Source of the DNA: an uncultured Flavobacteriales bacterium
Lineage (GTDB): Bacteria > Bacteroidota > Bacteroidia > Flavobacteriales_E > Vicingaceae
Direction of reading: 5' to 3'
DNA length: 64,000 bases
Assembly: GCA_913056345.1 (NCBI GenBank)
Contig: CAJXMH010000010.1
Coordinates: forward strand, 30,940 to 94,939
Positions 17,125-27,700 of the stretch are shown here, piece after piece. Position numbers and translations under genes: made by a program. The first letter of the stretch is position 1. Each line of letters starts with the position of its first letter. The notes below the pieces were generated by a model that saw only the letters and a program-made list of their open reading frames with translations, had not been told where the DNA came from and did not search any database.

Positions 17125-17673
17125 TTAAGAAAGGCTTGAACTGACTTTTGGAGGTGGGCTTGGCGTTTCTAGGTATTCTTTCTGAGTAGATTCCACATAA
17201 GGTGCAATAAATTCTATTTTACTGCAGCTTTGAAAAGCATTCCAGTTGCGATTTGAAAGAGAAAACAAGCTTTTATAGTACTGTAAAATTCGCTGCTCGT
17301 TTTTCTGTTTATCGGGGTTCTGTTGAAATATAAGAGTAGTTAAGTCCTCTAACTTTTTATTGAGCTTGGTTTCTTTTTTATCCCACCAACAGTAAAAAAA
17401 TAAGGTGTCCCCATCTGTTTCTTTTTTCACCACATCATACATTTCTCCTTGGTACTCAAATTCTTTTTCATGCTCCCACTCTAATTGTTTGTTGGCTTCT
17501 GCTTGTGTTAGTTTAATCAGCACCAAATCAGAAGGGTGAACAGCTTCTGCAAGTTTCCACTTAAGCTGTTTTTTAGTTTCATATAACTTCACTTTATGCC
17601 AGCTCACAAGCACTAGAGCTGGTGCAAGAAAAGTCAATAAAAGTATACTTGCTATGGTCTTTCTATTTCTCAC
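17125..17673 (-). CDS. Small membrane-anchored protein beside TonB receptor
   Basis: About 182 aa from a GTG at 17673 (VRNRKTIASILLLTFLAPALV), giving one N-terminal membrane segment followed by a soluble domain. The frame stays open up to 17799, but that would overlap the divergent yjbR-like gene and add a basic leader of doubtful value. The soluble part contains VLIKLTQAEANKQLEWEHEK, EFEYQGEMYDVV and a striking FFYCWWDKKETKLNKKL. From memory, similar unnamed proteins with a GDT..CWWD..ET.LN segment occur upstream of TonB receptors in other Bacteroidota. Its function is unknown to me; a role in metal or haem uptake is only suggested by position. Confidence 0.7.
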   Translation of the reverse strand: MRNRKTIASILLLTFLAPALVLVSWHKVKLYETKKQLKWKLAEAVHPSDLVLIKLTQAEANKQLEWEHEKEFEYQGEMYDVVKKETDGDTLFFYCWWDKKETKLNKKLEDLTTLIFQQNPDKQKNEQRILQYYKSLFSLSNRNWNAFQSCSKIEFIAPYVESTQKEYLETPSPPPKVSSSLS

Positions 17674-17762
17674 GATTAACTGCAAAGTTGCGTTTTTCTG
17701 CTTAAATGAAAGATTGGTTCTGATGATCCATAACTTCTTGCTGTGAATCGTAACTTTAAAGC

Positions 17763-18122
17763 GTGAACATTGAACAGTTTCGAACATATTGTCTGGCAAA
17801 AATGGGGGTAACTGAAGGTTTTCCTTTTAATGAAACCACCCTTGTCTTTAAAGTCGGGGAAAAAATGTTTGCTTTGTGCGGTATAGAGCCTTTTGAAAAG
17901 GTTAATTTAAAGTGTGATCCAGAGGAAGCGATTCTTTTGAGGGAGAAGTATCAAGCAGTGGAGCCTGGCTATCACATGAATAAGCAGCATTGGAATACAG
18001 TGGCTGTCAATGAAGATGTTTCAGAAAAGCTCTTGCTAGCAATGACTGATAAAAGTTATGAACTCATCTATAACTCTTTGAGTAAAAAAATAAAAGATGG
18101 ACTTGGAACCAAAGAAGGATAG
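17763..18122 (+). CDS. MmcQ/YjbR family DNA-binding-like protein
   Basis: 119 aa with a GTG start at 17763 (MNIEQFRTYCLAKMGVTEGFPF). The family signature runs from the N-terminal CLAKMGVTEGFPF through KVGEKMFALCG and KCDPEEAILLREKYQAVEPGYHMNKQHWNTV to LSKKIK at the end. YjbR-like proteins adopt a double-wing fold; a DNA-binding role is proposed from structure and not proven. Length is normal. Its last 26 bp overlap the DUF502 gene in another frame, starting a chain of overlapping rightward genes to 20777. Confidence 0.9.
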   Translation: MNIEQFRTYCLAKMGVTEGFPFNETTLVFKVGEKMFALCGIEPFEKVNLKCDPEEAILLREKYQAVEPGYHMNKQHWNTVAVNEDVSEKLLLAMTDKSYELIYNSLSKKIKDGLGTKEG

Positions 18123-18720
18123 CAGTCTGGTAAAGACTTTGATCAAATACTTTTTACAGGGGCTTTTTTATATTGTTCCAGTAGCAGCTACATTGTATGT
18201 GATTGTTTACGGGGTAATCATGCTCGATAGCTTGATTGATTTGGATATTCCTGGCTTGGGTATTGCGGTCATTTTAGTTGCCGTAACCCTGATCGGTTAT
18301 TTAGGCACCCATTTCTTCATTAATTATTTTAAACCCTTTGAACGAGCAATCGAGAACACTCCACTGATCAAGATTATATATACTTCTATGAAAGATATGA
18401 TGAATGCTTTTGTGGGGAAAAAAAAACAGTTTAAACAAGCTGTTTTGGTAAAAATGGGAGGGGAAATAGAAGTGGAAAGGCTTGGTTTTATTACTAAAGA
18501 AGACTTGAGTGATATGGGAATTAGTAAAGAAAAAGTGGCGGTTTATTTGCCTTTTTCTTATGCCATAAGCGGACAAGTTATTATAGTACCTCGAAAAAAT
18601 ATTAGTCGAATTGACGCTTCTTCTTCAGATGTTATGAAAATGATCATATCAGGAGGTGTAACTTCCATCGACCAAAGTAAAAATCAACAGAAATATGAAA
18701 ATGAAAGTACTCTTAGTTAG
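18097..18720 (+). CDS. DUF502 family inner-membrane protein
   Basis: 207 aa. Two N-terminal membrane segments (about 15-40, YFLQGLFYIVPVAATLYVIV; and 50-75, IPGLGIAVILVAVTLIGYLG) precede a conserved cytosolic domain: PLIKIIYTSMKDMMNAFVGKKKQFKQAVLV, then VAVYLPFSYAISGQVIIVP. This matches the DUF502 family, whose biochemical function is not established. It overlaps the gene before it by 26 bp and the coiled-coil gene after it by 26 bp, so translational coupling is likely. Confidence 0.9.
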   Translation: MDLEPKKDSSLVKTLIKYFLQGLFYIVPVAATLYVIVYGVIMLDSLIDLDIPGLGIAVILVAVTLIGYLGTHFFINYFKPFERAIENTPLIKIIYTSMKDMMNAFVGKKKQFKQAVLVKMGGEIEVERLGFITKEDLSDMGISKEKVAVYLPFSYAISGQVIIVPRKNISRIDASSSDVMKMIISGGVTSIDQSKNQQKYENESTLS

Positions 18721-19567
18721 CCTTTTGGCTTTTTCTATTACGGGTTTAAACGCCCAAGTTTTAAACAAAGCTGAAATTGTAAATGCAAGCATTGATGGTG
18801 CTTCAGGGGATGCAGTGAAAGTATTGGTTAATCGGGCAGAAGATAAAGACCTTATGGACGCTTGGAGGTCACTAATGAAAGCATACGATGCAGAAGACCT
18901 TAAAACCAGAAGAAAAAAAGGGAGTGCAACTAATATTTTAATTCCCACTATTTCTACCAATAAAATCAATGTTTACGTTGAAGTTGAAGAAGAATCAAAA
19001 ACAGCACTCAGTTTAAGCTCTATTTTCGTGGAAGGTGAGCTAAATCTTTCTGCTAGTGAAGCAGCCAAAAATATGATGACTGTATTGGCTCGCGAAGTAT
19101 CGCTTGAAGCAACAGAAGATCATTTAAAAGAGCAAGAGAAAGCGCTTTCTGCTTTAAAAAGTGACTTAAAAGACCTAAAACGCGATAAAGAAAAAGCTGA
19201 GAGATCTATTGAAAAATGTGAAAAGACCATCAAAGAGAGTGAAAAGCAACTTAAAAAGAATGACAAAGAGCAAGTGGAGGTACAAGGTAATGTTGAAAAA
19301 CTAAGTGAAGACCTTGCAAAAACAACTGATAACGAGGAGATGAAGAAGCAAGAAAAAAAGCTATTTTCAGCTCAGAAAGATTTGAAAAACCTTCGTAGAA
19401 GCAATGAAAAGTCAACTAAAAACATAGAAAAATGCAAAGCGGAAATAAAAGAAAATCAATATGAGCTTAAGCAAAATGAGAAGGATACAAAAAAGACAGA
19501 AAAACAAATTAAAGAACAAGAAAAGATGGTTGAGGCTGCTAAAGAAGAGCTTAGTTTTTACCGTTAG
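18695..19567 (+). CDS. Secreted coiled-coil protein of unknown function
   Basis: 290 aa. Signal peptide (MKVLLVSLLAFSITGLNAQ, from the second Met at 18701). A small globular part to about residue 135 contains SATNILIPTISTNKINVYVEVEEESKTALSLS. A long Lys/Glu-rich coiled coil from about 145 to 285 follows, with heptads such as LKSDLKDLKRDKEKAERSIE. No enzymatic motif is seen. The periplasm is the likely location. The 3' end overlaps the TlpA-like gene by 38 bp. It could be a structural or adaptor protein of the envelope; I do not recognise a named family. Confidence 0.85.
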   Translation: MKMKVLLVSLLAFSITGLNAQVLNKAEIVNASIDGASGDAVKVLVNRAEDKDLMDAWRSLMKAYDAEDLKTRRKKGSATNILIPTISTNKINVYVEVEEESKTALSLSSIFVEGELNLSASEAAKNMMTVLAREVSLEATEDHLKEQEKALSALKSDLKDLKRDKEKAERSIEKCEKTIKESEKQLKKNDKEQVEVQGNVEKLSEDLAKTTDNEEMKKQEKKLFSAQKDLKNLRRSNEKSTKNIEKCKAEIKENQYELKQNEKDTKKTEKQIKEQEKMVEAAKEELSFYR

Positions 19568-20777
19568 TGTTCTATTAATTCAGGCATGTAGCCAACCCAA
19601 ACTAAATGGAAGTAAAGAGGCTTCCATAAAGCTGGGAATTTGGCGGATGCAAATGGATTTGGGAGAACAGAAGCTACCTTTCAACTTTACTTTGGAAGAG
19701 AAGGATGGCAAGCTTAAAATGCAGATTTTAAATGGGGAAGAGAAAATTGAGGTTGAAGGCCTTCGACAAACTGAAGATTCTCTTTTTATTCAACTTCCAA
19801 TTTTTGAGTCAGTTTTTAAACTTAAGGTTATTGATGATAGTGAACTAGAAGGCATTTGGGTTAACTACTACAAAAGCCCTGATTATAAATTAAAGGTAAA
19901 AGCGAAGTACGGAGACTCTTTTCGTTTTAAACCCAAGCAAGCAACTCAACCAAACCCTCTAGCGAACAAATACGAAGTGCTTTTTACAGAAGATGACAGC
20001 AGCAGTTTTCCTGCTATTGGAATATTTAAACAGGAGGGTGACCAGCTCATTGGAACATTTGCGACAGAAACAGGCGACTACCGCCATTTAGCAGGTCAAT
20101 CCATCAATGATTCTATTTTTCTATCCACTTTTGATGGATCTCACGCTTTTCTCTTCAAAGGAGAACATCAAGACAGTGTTATAAAAGGAGCTTTCTGGAG
20201 CGGAAATCACTACAAAGCCAATTGGACTGCTAAGCCAAATGCAAACGCCAAGTTGAGAGATCCTGATTCTTTAACTTTTTTGAAAGAAGGCTACGATTCT
20301 TTTGAATTTTCTCTACCTAATGCTAATGGAAAAATGGTTTCTCTAACCGATTCTCTGCACAAAAATAAAGTAGTTATTGTTCAAGTCATGGGCTCTTGGT
20401 GCCCCAATTGTTTAGATGAAACACGTTTTTTAACTCAACTTTACAAGGAATATCATCAAGAAGGTTTAGCGGTAATTGCTTTGGCTTTTGAACGCACAAC
20501 TTCAAAAGAAAAGGCCCTAGAAAACCTTGCTGAACTGCAGCAAGAAACAAAAGCACCTTACCCCTTTTTATTAGGAGGGTGGAATAGAGATTCACAACCA
20601 ACCGAAGTGCTACCCATGTTGAATAAAATCATGTCTTATCCTACAGCCATTTTCATTGACCGGAAAGGAAATGTTCGAAAAATACACACTGGTTTTTACG
20701 GCCCGGGAACAGGAAGTTATTACCAAGAATTTGTTTCTGATACGGAACAATTCGTTGACTCTCTTTTAGCTGAGTAA
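19530..20777 (+). CDS. TlpA-like thioredoxin-fold lipoprotein
   Basis: About 415 aa from a TTG at 19530, which gives a lipoprotein signal (LRLLKKSLVFTVSVLLIQAC, lipobox Cys at residue 20). The frame is open further upstream, but those codons translate to a basic out-of-frame shadow of the coiled-coil gene. An N-terminal ~230-residue beta-rich domain is followed by a TlpA/ResA thioredoxin domain (about 275-415) with the redox motif WCPNC in VQVMGSWCPNCLDE. It probably reduces or isomerises disulfides outside the cytoplasm. It overlaps the preceding coiled-coil gene by 38 bp, so the two are likely translated together. Confidence 0.87.
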   Translation: MRLLKKSLVFTVSVLLIQACSQPKLNGSKEASIKLGIWRMQMDLGEQKLPFNFTLEEKDGKLKMQILNGEEKIEVEGLRQTEDSLFIQLPIFESVFKLKVIDDSELEGIWVNYYKSPDYKLKVKAKYGDSFRFKPKQATQPNPLANKYEVLFTEDDSSSFPAIGIFKQEGDQLIGTFATETGDYRHLAGQSINDSIFLSTFDGSHAFLFKGEHQDSVIKGAFWSGNHYKANWTAKPNANAKLRDPDSLTFLKEGYDSFEFSLPNANGKMVSLTDSLHKNKVVIVQVMGSWCPNCLDETRFLTQLYKEYHQEGLAVIALAFERTTSKEKALENLAELQQETKAPYPFLLGGWNRDSQPTEVLPMLNKIMSYPTAIFIDRKGNVRKIHTGFYGPGTGSYYQEFVSDTEQFVDSLLAE

Positions 20778-20780
20778 TTC

Positions 20781-22316
20781 TCACTCTTGAGCCTGCTCGT
20801 TCAACTGTATCCTATCTTCTGCATTTGCAAGGTGCCAAGCTGTAAGAAAAACTAATCGTCCAATTTTGGCAGTTTTTTCAAAGTCTATCTTTTCTATGGT
20901 ATCAGTTGCTTTGTGATAATCTTCGTGAACGCCGCTGAAATAAAAGATAACAGGAACATTGTTTTTTGCAAAATTGTAATGGTCTGAGCGGTAATAAAAA
21001 CGATTTGGATCGTCATCTGCGTTAAAAGTATAGTCCAAATTGAAATGCGTGTAGTTTTTATTTACCTGCTCACTCAAGTCATGTAAATCTTGACTCAGTT
21101 TGTCAGAGCCAATCAAATAAACGTAATTGCTATCATTTTTATGTGCTTCATCATACCTTCCAATCATGTCAATGTTGAGATTAGCTACCGTATTTTCTAA
21201 TGGAAAAACAGGGTTTTCGGTGTAATACCTAGAGCCTAATAAGCCTTTTTCTTCACCAGAAACTGGCATAATTAAGATGCTCCTTTTATTTTGAAAACCA
21301 TCCTTTTTCGCTTGCATGAAAGCCTCTGCAATTTCAATTAAGGCAGTAGTTCCTGTCCCATCATCGTCAGCACCATTATAAATTAACGAATCTTCTCTTC
21401 CAAGGTGATCATAGTGTGCGGTTAAAATGATTAGTTCTTCTTTTTTCTCAACACCTGGTATGTAAGCTATTACATTTTCACCTTGTAGTTTTTCTGTAGG
21501 TCTATCAATCTGTAAACTTAAACTAAGCTCGAATTTGTCTTTTTTAGCTGGTCCCTTCTTCCAAAGCTTTGATGCTTTTAAACCCCCTTTTTTCAAAATA
21601 GATTCGCCCATTTTTTTGCTAAGCCTCATAGTAAAAAATTGCGCTGTTTTATCCGTTGCTAAGGTCATTTTAGGTTTGGTAAAGTAGTGATGATATTTTT
21701 CTAGTAAACTCTCAACTTTTTTATCTATCAAAAAAACACCTAGTGCACCATGATTTTTTAAGTTTTCAACTTTGCGCTTGTTTGTCCACTCACTAGAAAG
21801 CTCAGCTTTTTTTGGTTCTCCATTCCACAGCAGGACCATTTTATTGTTTACATCAATGTTTTTAAAATCATTGTAGCTTTCTTCTTCTATTCCATAACCT
21901 ACAAATACAAGCTGAGTACTTAATTTTTGATTCTCCGTAATTGGTAAGCTAAAAAGAAAATCTTCATTCACCTTGAAAGTATCCTCTTCAATCACCACAG
22001 AAATACCGGTGTTTTCCTGTTGCACCAAATCAAATTCCTGCCGATAGTTCATGTTATTATGATCATTTACACCAAATGATTTGAATTGCTTAATAAGGTA
22101 TTCCATGGCTAGCTTTTGGCCTTTTCTTCCTGTAGCACGTCCTTCAAATTCATCTGATGCAATAATGCTCAAGTGTTTTTTTACATCTGCACGCTTTATG
22201 CCTCTTGCGTAATGATTGGCAAGAGAATCAAAATCTTGAGCAGTAGAAGTAAAAACAACTATTACAACTAATATACTTAGCGCTATACTCTTCATCTTAT
22301 CCATTATTAATAGCAA
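20781..22316 (-). CDS. M28-family zinc aminopeptidase, secreted
   Basis: 511 aa. N-terminal signal (MKSIALSILVVIVVFTSTAQ, probably from the third Met), a PA-like insert (about 120-250), and the M28 catalytic domain with co-catalytic zinc ligands: AHYDHLG (His), GADDDGTGTTALIE (bridging Asp), SGEEKGLLGS (catalytic Glu and Glu ligand), NIDMIGR (Asp) and RSDHYNFA (His). All ligands are present, so activity is expected. It probably removes N-terminal residues from peptides outside the cytoplasm. Its 5' end overlaps rpiB by 20 bp on the same strand if the first Met is used. Confidence 0.93.
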   Translation of the reverse strand: MLLIMDKMKSIALSILVVIVVFTSTAQDFDSLANHYARGIKRADVKKHLSIIASDEFEGRATGRKGQKLAMEYLIKQFKSFGVNDHNNMNYRQEFDLVQQENTGISVVIEEDTFKVNEDFLFSLPITENQKLSTQLVFVGYGIEEESYNDFKNIDVNNKMVLLWNGEPKKAELSSEWTNKRKVENLKNHGALGVFLIDKKVESLLEKYHHYFTKPKMTLATDKTAQFFTMRLSKKMGESILKKGGLKASKLWKKGPAKKDKFELSLSLQIDRPTEKLQGENVIAYIPGVEKKEELIILTAHYDHLGREDSLIYNGADDDGTGTTALIEIAEAFMQAKKDGFQNKRSILIMPVSGEEKGLLGSRYYTENPVFPLENTVANLNIDMIGRYDEAHKNDSNYVYLIGSDKLSQDLHDLSEQVNKNYTHFNLDYTFNADDDPNRFYYRSDHYNFAKNNVPVIFYFSGVHEDYHKATDTIEKIDFEKTAKIGRLVFLTAWHLANAEDRIQLNEQAQE

Positions 22317-22737
22317 TTTTTTCTACCCTCCTTTGATGTCTTCCACCTTCAAAATCAGTTTTTAAGAAAATTTCAACACAGCTCAAGGCTTCGTCTTCTT
22401 CAATAAATCTGGCAGGTAAAACCAATACATTAGCGTTATTATGCTGTCTTGCTAATTCAGCTAATTCTTTTTTCCAACATAAAGCTGCCCGAATAGATTC
22501 GTGCTTGTTTAATGTCATATTGATTCCATTTCCACTTCCACACAAAGCTATTCCCAATTGGCAATCCTTTGCAGCTACACTTTTAGCTAATGGGTGAGCA
22601 ATATCTGGATAATCACAACTTTCTTCAGAATGGGTCCCAAAATCTTCTGGAATATAATTCATCTGCTTAAGATGTTTCTTTATCTTTTCTTTTAGTTGGA
22701 AGGCTGCATGATCTGCACCTAAAGCAATTTTCATCAT
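22297..22737 (-). CDS. rpiB: Ribose-5-phosphate isomerase B
   Basis: 146 aa RpiB/LacAB family enzyme interconverting ribose 5-P and ribulose 5-P in the pentose phosphate pathway. Signatures: IALGADHAAFQLK at the N-terminus, DFGTHSEESCDYPDIA, the active-site loop GIALCGSGNGINMTLNKH (catalytic Cys) and HNNANVLVLPARF. Length is normal. It is upstream of and overlapping with the M28 peptidase gene. The 419-bp AT-rich region on its other side carries the divergent promoters. Confidence 0.96.
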   Translation of the reverse strand: MMKIALGADHAAFQLKEKIKKHLKQMNYIPEDFGTHSEESCDYPDIAHPLAKSVAAKDCQLGIALCGSGNGINMTLNKHESIRAALCWKKELAELARQHNNANVLVLPARFIEEDEALSCVEIFLKTDFEGGRHQRRVEKIAINNG

Positions 22738-23156
22738 AAAGTTTATGTTAGTTAAATGTTAACATCTCTTGTTAAATCGAATTTAAAAGACTCAAAAGTA
22801 TTTGAAAGTAAATTTTGTCAATTCAGTGGTTATTAGAAAAGAAAAACAAATCGAAGTTACCAAGTCTTTTATTAGTTTATTCATCTCGATTTATAAACAG
22901 CAAATGAATACTATATTTTGGTTGATTTAGAATTACTTTTAAGCATAGGTATAAAATCAACAGTTTGTTAAATAACTAGCAGAAGTATTGATTTTGAGTT
23001 CTTTCTTATCCACTGTAATGTTCATAAAGTGTTACTTTTATTTAATAACTGAAGTAAACAACAAATTCATCGTTTTTATTTTAACAGTATTAACTTGCTA
23101 ATAGTAGTAGTAGATTTTTTTAAAATTTTAATTTCTCTTATTTATAGTTTTATATA
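22738..23156. other. Intergenic region with divergent promoters, no gene seen
   Basis: 419 bp, very AT-rich, between the divergent rpiB and MORN-repeat genes. It contains no frame of convincing composition and no RNA gene that I recognise. A short TAG trinucleotide run occurs near 23103-23113. The length leaves room for regulation of the MORN/kinase operon. Confidence 0.5.
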
Positions 23157-24692
23157 ATGTTGAAAACCTTTTTGTTTTTTATTTTTTCGCTGCCCATCAT
23201 TGGGTTTGCTCAATGGGTTGATTCTACTCATGAAAACTATCAGGCATATTATTACCAAGATGGAACTTTATCGAGCGAAGGATTGATGCAAAATGGAAAG
23301 CCAAACGGTTATTGGATCACCTATTATCCCAATTCGTTGAGAAAATCTGAAGGGAATCGAAAAGATTTCTTGCTTGATAGTACCTGGAGGTTTTACCGTG
23401 AAAATGGTAATTTAAAGAACATTATTAATTACAAAGAAGATAAAAAACATGGAAAATCCTACTATTACAATGATGAATGCCAGTTAATTGCGGAGGAAAT
23501 TTATGAGAATGGAAAACTTGAGGGAGATAAAAAAATATACTTTCCTAGTGAAGATTCTCTCCTGCTATTAAAAGAGTTGATTCCTTATGAGGCTGATCTT
23601 AAAAATGGCTATTCCTTTCAATATGCTAAAGATGGAAGGATCATTAGTATTGTGCAATACAAAAATGGGTTCGTTAAAAAAAGGGAAAAGATCAACAGGA
23701 AGGACAAAGAGGGCAGAAAACAAGGGCTGTGGAAGACTTATTACTCGAATTATCGCCTAAAAAAAGAAGAGCGTTATCAAAATAATTTATTAAACGGTTA
23801 TGTGAAGCGCTATAATAAAGAAGGAAAACTTGAAAGTGCAAGCCTTTATATTAAAGGAGTAAAGCAATCTGAAGAGGAGAACATTGCCGATTTTAACATA
23901 GAAGCAACTTATTACGCTGATGGCTCAAAAAAGAGCGAAATAACCTACAATTTAGCTGGGAAAAAAGATGGAATTGCAAAATACTACACTGAAAATGGAG
24001 AAGTGGAAAAGACTGAAATATACCGTAATGACTATCTTCTTGCCAAAGGAATTATTGATAAAGAAGGCTTGTATCAAGGTGTTTGGGAAAATTATTACCT
24101 AAGTGGAAAATTGAAAAGCAAGGGAAGTTATTTAGATGGAAAGAAGTACAATAAGTGGGAGTATTTCTATCAGAATGGGCAGTTAGAACAACTTGGATTT
24201 TATGATAAAAATGGAAAATATACTGGTGAATGGAAGTGGTATTATGACAACGGACAATTGCTCAGAGAAGAAGAATTTAGAAGAGGTTTAGAGGATGGAT
24301 ATTTAAAGGAATTTGATCGGGAAGGAAATTTAATAACGGAAGGAGAATTTATAGATGGTGAAAGAGAAGGAGAATGGTTTTACGAATTAAACGACCATAA
24401 AGAAGAAGGAAAGTATCGCTATGGTGAGCGAAATGGTATTTGGAAACACTATTATCCTAATGGAAAACTATCTTTTGAAGGAAATTATGCAGAGGGTAGA
24501 GAAGAAGGGAAACATTTGTATTATTATCCTAGTGGTTCATTAAAAAAACGTGAAGAATACAGTTATGGTGAGAAAGTTGGAAAATGGAAATGGTTTAATG
24601 AAGATGGATTTGAAACTATGGAAATTATTTACAAGAACGACCAACCAAAACGTATAAATGGAACCAAAGTGAAGTTTTCTGAAAGTGATTAA
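23157..24692 (+). CDS. Exported MORN-repeat (YwqK-like) protein
   Basis: 511 aa. Signal peptide 1-19 (ending IIGFAQ), followed almost entirely by MORN-variant repeats of the form G.W..YY.NG.L..EG.Y..G...G. Examples are NGYWITYYPNSLRKSEGN, KYTGEWKWYYDNGQLLREE and NGIWKHYYPNGKLSFEGNY. More than ten repeats are visible. Such beta-hairpin arrays act as binding or scaffold surfaces; no enzyme motif is present. It starts an apparent operon: the PAS kinase gene begins 14 bp after its stop, so it may supply or sense the kinase signal from outside the cytoplasm. Confidence 0.88.
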   Translation: MLKTFLFFIFSLPIIGFAQWVDSTHENYQAYYYQDGTLSSEGLMQNGKPNGYWITYYPNSLRKSEGNRKDFLLDSTWRFYRENGNLKNIINYKEDKKHGKSYYYNDECQLIAEEIYENGKLEGDKKIYFPSEDSLLLLKELIPYEADLKNGYSFQYAKDGRIISIVQYKNGFVKKREKINRKDKEGRKQGLWKTYYSNYRLKKEERYQNNLLNGYVKRYNKEGKLESASLYIKGVKQSEEENIADFNIEATYYADGSKKSEITYNLAGKKDGIAKYYTENGEVEKTEIYRNDYLLAKGIIDKEGLYQGVWENYYLSGKLKSKGSYLDGKKYNKWEYFYQNGQLEQLGFYDKNGKYTGEWKWYYDNGQLLREEEFRRGLEDGYLKEFDREGNLITEGEFIDGEREGEWFYELNDHKEEGKYRYGERNGIWKHYYPNGKLSFEGNYAEGREEGKHLYYYPSGSLKKREEYSYGEKVGKWKWFNEDGFETMEIIYKNDQPKRINGTKVKFSESD

Positions 24693-24706
24693 GTAAAATA
24701 AAGTAA

Positions 24707-27700
24707 TTGAGAAATAAGTTTAATTTAAGTGGAATTGTACCCCTTTGGCTTTTAAGGTTAGAGATTTTTCTTGCTGCAATTATCTCTTTACTTTATTCCT
24801 ATTTTTTAGACTTTTTTGAAGTTGAAGGATATAGTTTTTACAGCGGGATTTATGCTGCATCATTTTTCATTTTAATCGCGATAAGCACATTTTTATTTAA
24901 ACTAAAAAATAGTTTAGTTAGGTATTTGATCAGTACACTTTATTTAGGAATTGTTTGTGGTATTATATATAAATCAACTCAATATGGTTTTTCATTAGCC
25001 CATTATTTTACCTTTCTTTTAATCTATCTTTTCATTTCATACACGCAAGACCGATTAAAAGTTTATCTAATCTATAATGTAGCAATTTTTGGAATTGTAA
25101 TTCTCGTATACATAATCAATCCTAGTATAAGTATAGAAGAAGGGTTAATTTACTTTTTGACCTTCATTTTGGTATTCTTAATTGGATTAGTTTCTACCTA
25201 TTCAAGGGCTTTTTCAAAATCAAGGTTATCAAGTAGAAAAAATTTATTGGATTACATCTTCAACCATGTTTCAGATGGTTTAATTCTAGTGAATAAAAAT
25301 AATTTACAAATAGTAGAGTGTAATGATATTGCATTAAAAGTTTTGGACCTTGAGAGGGAGAATGCTGTTGGAAAAATGATTGACGAAATTGAGGTCGGCG
25401 ATCAAAAGATATTCAAAGAAAAACTAATTCAAGATCGCTTACATACAATTAAATTAGGGAAGGTAGAATTGATCAATTTTTCAGTTAAAAATATCGAGTT
25501 TTCTAATGAAGCTTACTTTTTAATTGATCTTCGTTCTTATCAGAATCAAAAGGAATTTGAACTTTCAAAAGAGTATCAGTCACTATTGGTTAACATAAAG
25601 GAAAATTACCGCTATCTTTTTAACGAAAGTTCATCCTTGATCTGTGTTTTTGATCAAGCAGGTTATATTTTAGATGTTAATGAAACGTTATTGCAAAAAC
25701 TTGGATACGGTAAAGAAGAAATGCTTGGTAAACGATTTGATTTTATCGATGCCGAAGAGTACCCCAATAGGAATGAACAAAACCAACAAGCTCTTGGTGG
25801 AATTAGTCAACATATTGAGAAAAAAGTATTCCATAAGGATGGTCATATAATTGATATGGAACTGATTATACGCAAAGCAAAATACTTTGGGGAGGATGTA
25901 ATTATTACGAATGGAAGAGATATTTCTAGCCGAAAAAAGTTAGAAAGAGAAGCCAGTCATAACCTTAAAAGGTATAAAGATCTTTATAAAAATTCTCCAA
26001 ACGGAATAGCAGTTGCCGATTTTAATGGAAACATAATAAACTGCAACTCTGCCTTTTCTAAATTACTTGATTACACCGAAGAAGAACTAAAAAAATTAAC
26101 TGTAAAGGACATCACCCACAAGGATGACTATCAAACTACTCTAGCACACAGAAAAAAACTATTAGAGGGCAAAACAAAAGTTATGAACCTGCAGAAAAGG
26201 TTTATAAGTAAATCAGGACATAATGTTGAAACGCTTTTAAAGACAGTTATTATTGATGATGATGAAGGATATCCAAAAAACCTATTAGTTCAAATAGTTG
26301 ATATTTCTGAAATTAAAGAAGCACAAAAAAAGTTGGAAATTTCAGAGAAAAGTTATCGCGAACTTTTCGATTCGTCTCATGATCTCTTATACATTTTAAA
26401 CGAAAGAAATGAGTTTATAGACTTTAATCACGCAGTATTAGAAAAATACGGTTATAAAAAAGAAGAAATAATAGGAAAGACTCCTGAAATTTTCTCGGCT
26501 CCTGATCTAAATGATATTGAAAAAGTTAATCAAATAATCAAGCATGCCTGGGATGGAGAGGAGCAGGATCTGCTTTGGTGGAGTATAAAAAAGGATGGTT
26601 CCATTTTTCCTAAAGAATTGAACCTAAAGAAAGTAACTTATAAACAGCAAAAGGTGCTTTTGGCTTCTGGGCGGGATATTTCTGAAGCTTACAATTATGA
26701 GAAAAAACTAAAACAAAAAGAAATACGCTACAGGCAGCTTTTTGAGAGAAATCTAGCTGGGATTTACAGAACCTCTAAAGAAGGTGTTATATTAGAATGC
26801 AATCAATCTTTTGCAAATATTATTGGATACGATACTCCTCAAGAAATTAAGGATAAACTGAATGTAAATGACTTATATGTAGAAAAAGAAGTTAGAAAGA
26901 AACTCATTGATAATATACTTGAATCAAAGCTAGTTAAGGCAGAGAAAATTAATCTAATAGATAAGAAAGGTAATGAGATAACAGTATTGTTGAACGTATC
27001 ATCTATTTTCGATGAGCAGGGAAAATTTAATTATTATGAGGGTAGTATTATAGATATAACAGACTTGGATAGAGCTCAAAAGCTATTACTTGAGTCGCAA
27101 GAAAAATATCAAAGCTTAATCGATGAATCTCCATTTGGTATTTTGATTATTTATGAAAACAAGGTTTTATTTTCAAATTCAGAAGCAGTTAAAACACTTA
27201 AAGCAAAGAGTGTTGAACAATTGAAAGGAAAGCCAATAGACTATTTTTTGAAAGGAATAAATCAATCCCAATTACTCAAAGAGTTGAATCAACGAAACTA
27301 TTATGAAACAAAGGCAAAGGACTTAGAAAAAAACACTATTCAACTTGAGTTAAAGGCTTCGTCAATTCATTTTGAGAACAAAGATTGTCATTTAATTAGT
27401 ATAGTTGATATAACCGAAAAAAAGAAAATTGAAAGAGAGAACAAGAGAATCAAAGGTGTAGAAACGTTTAATAAGATCCTACAAGCTGAATTAGAAGAAA
27501 GGGAAAAAATACAGGAGAATTTACTCAATGCTAAATCATACACTGAAGGAATAATTGAGAGTTCCCTCGATATGATTTTTACAGCAGGCAATAACGGCAA
27601 GATAAATAAACTGAATTCTGCTGCTCAAACTGAACTTAAAGGCAACAGCAGCTTAGTGAAAAAGCCGCTTGAAGTTCTTTTTTACAAGAAAAAACAAGCT

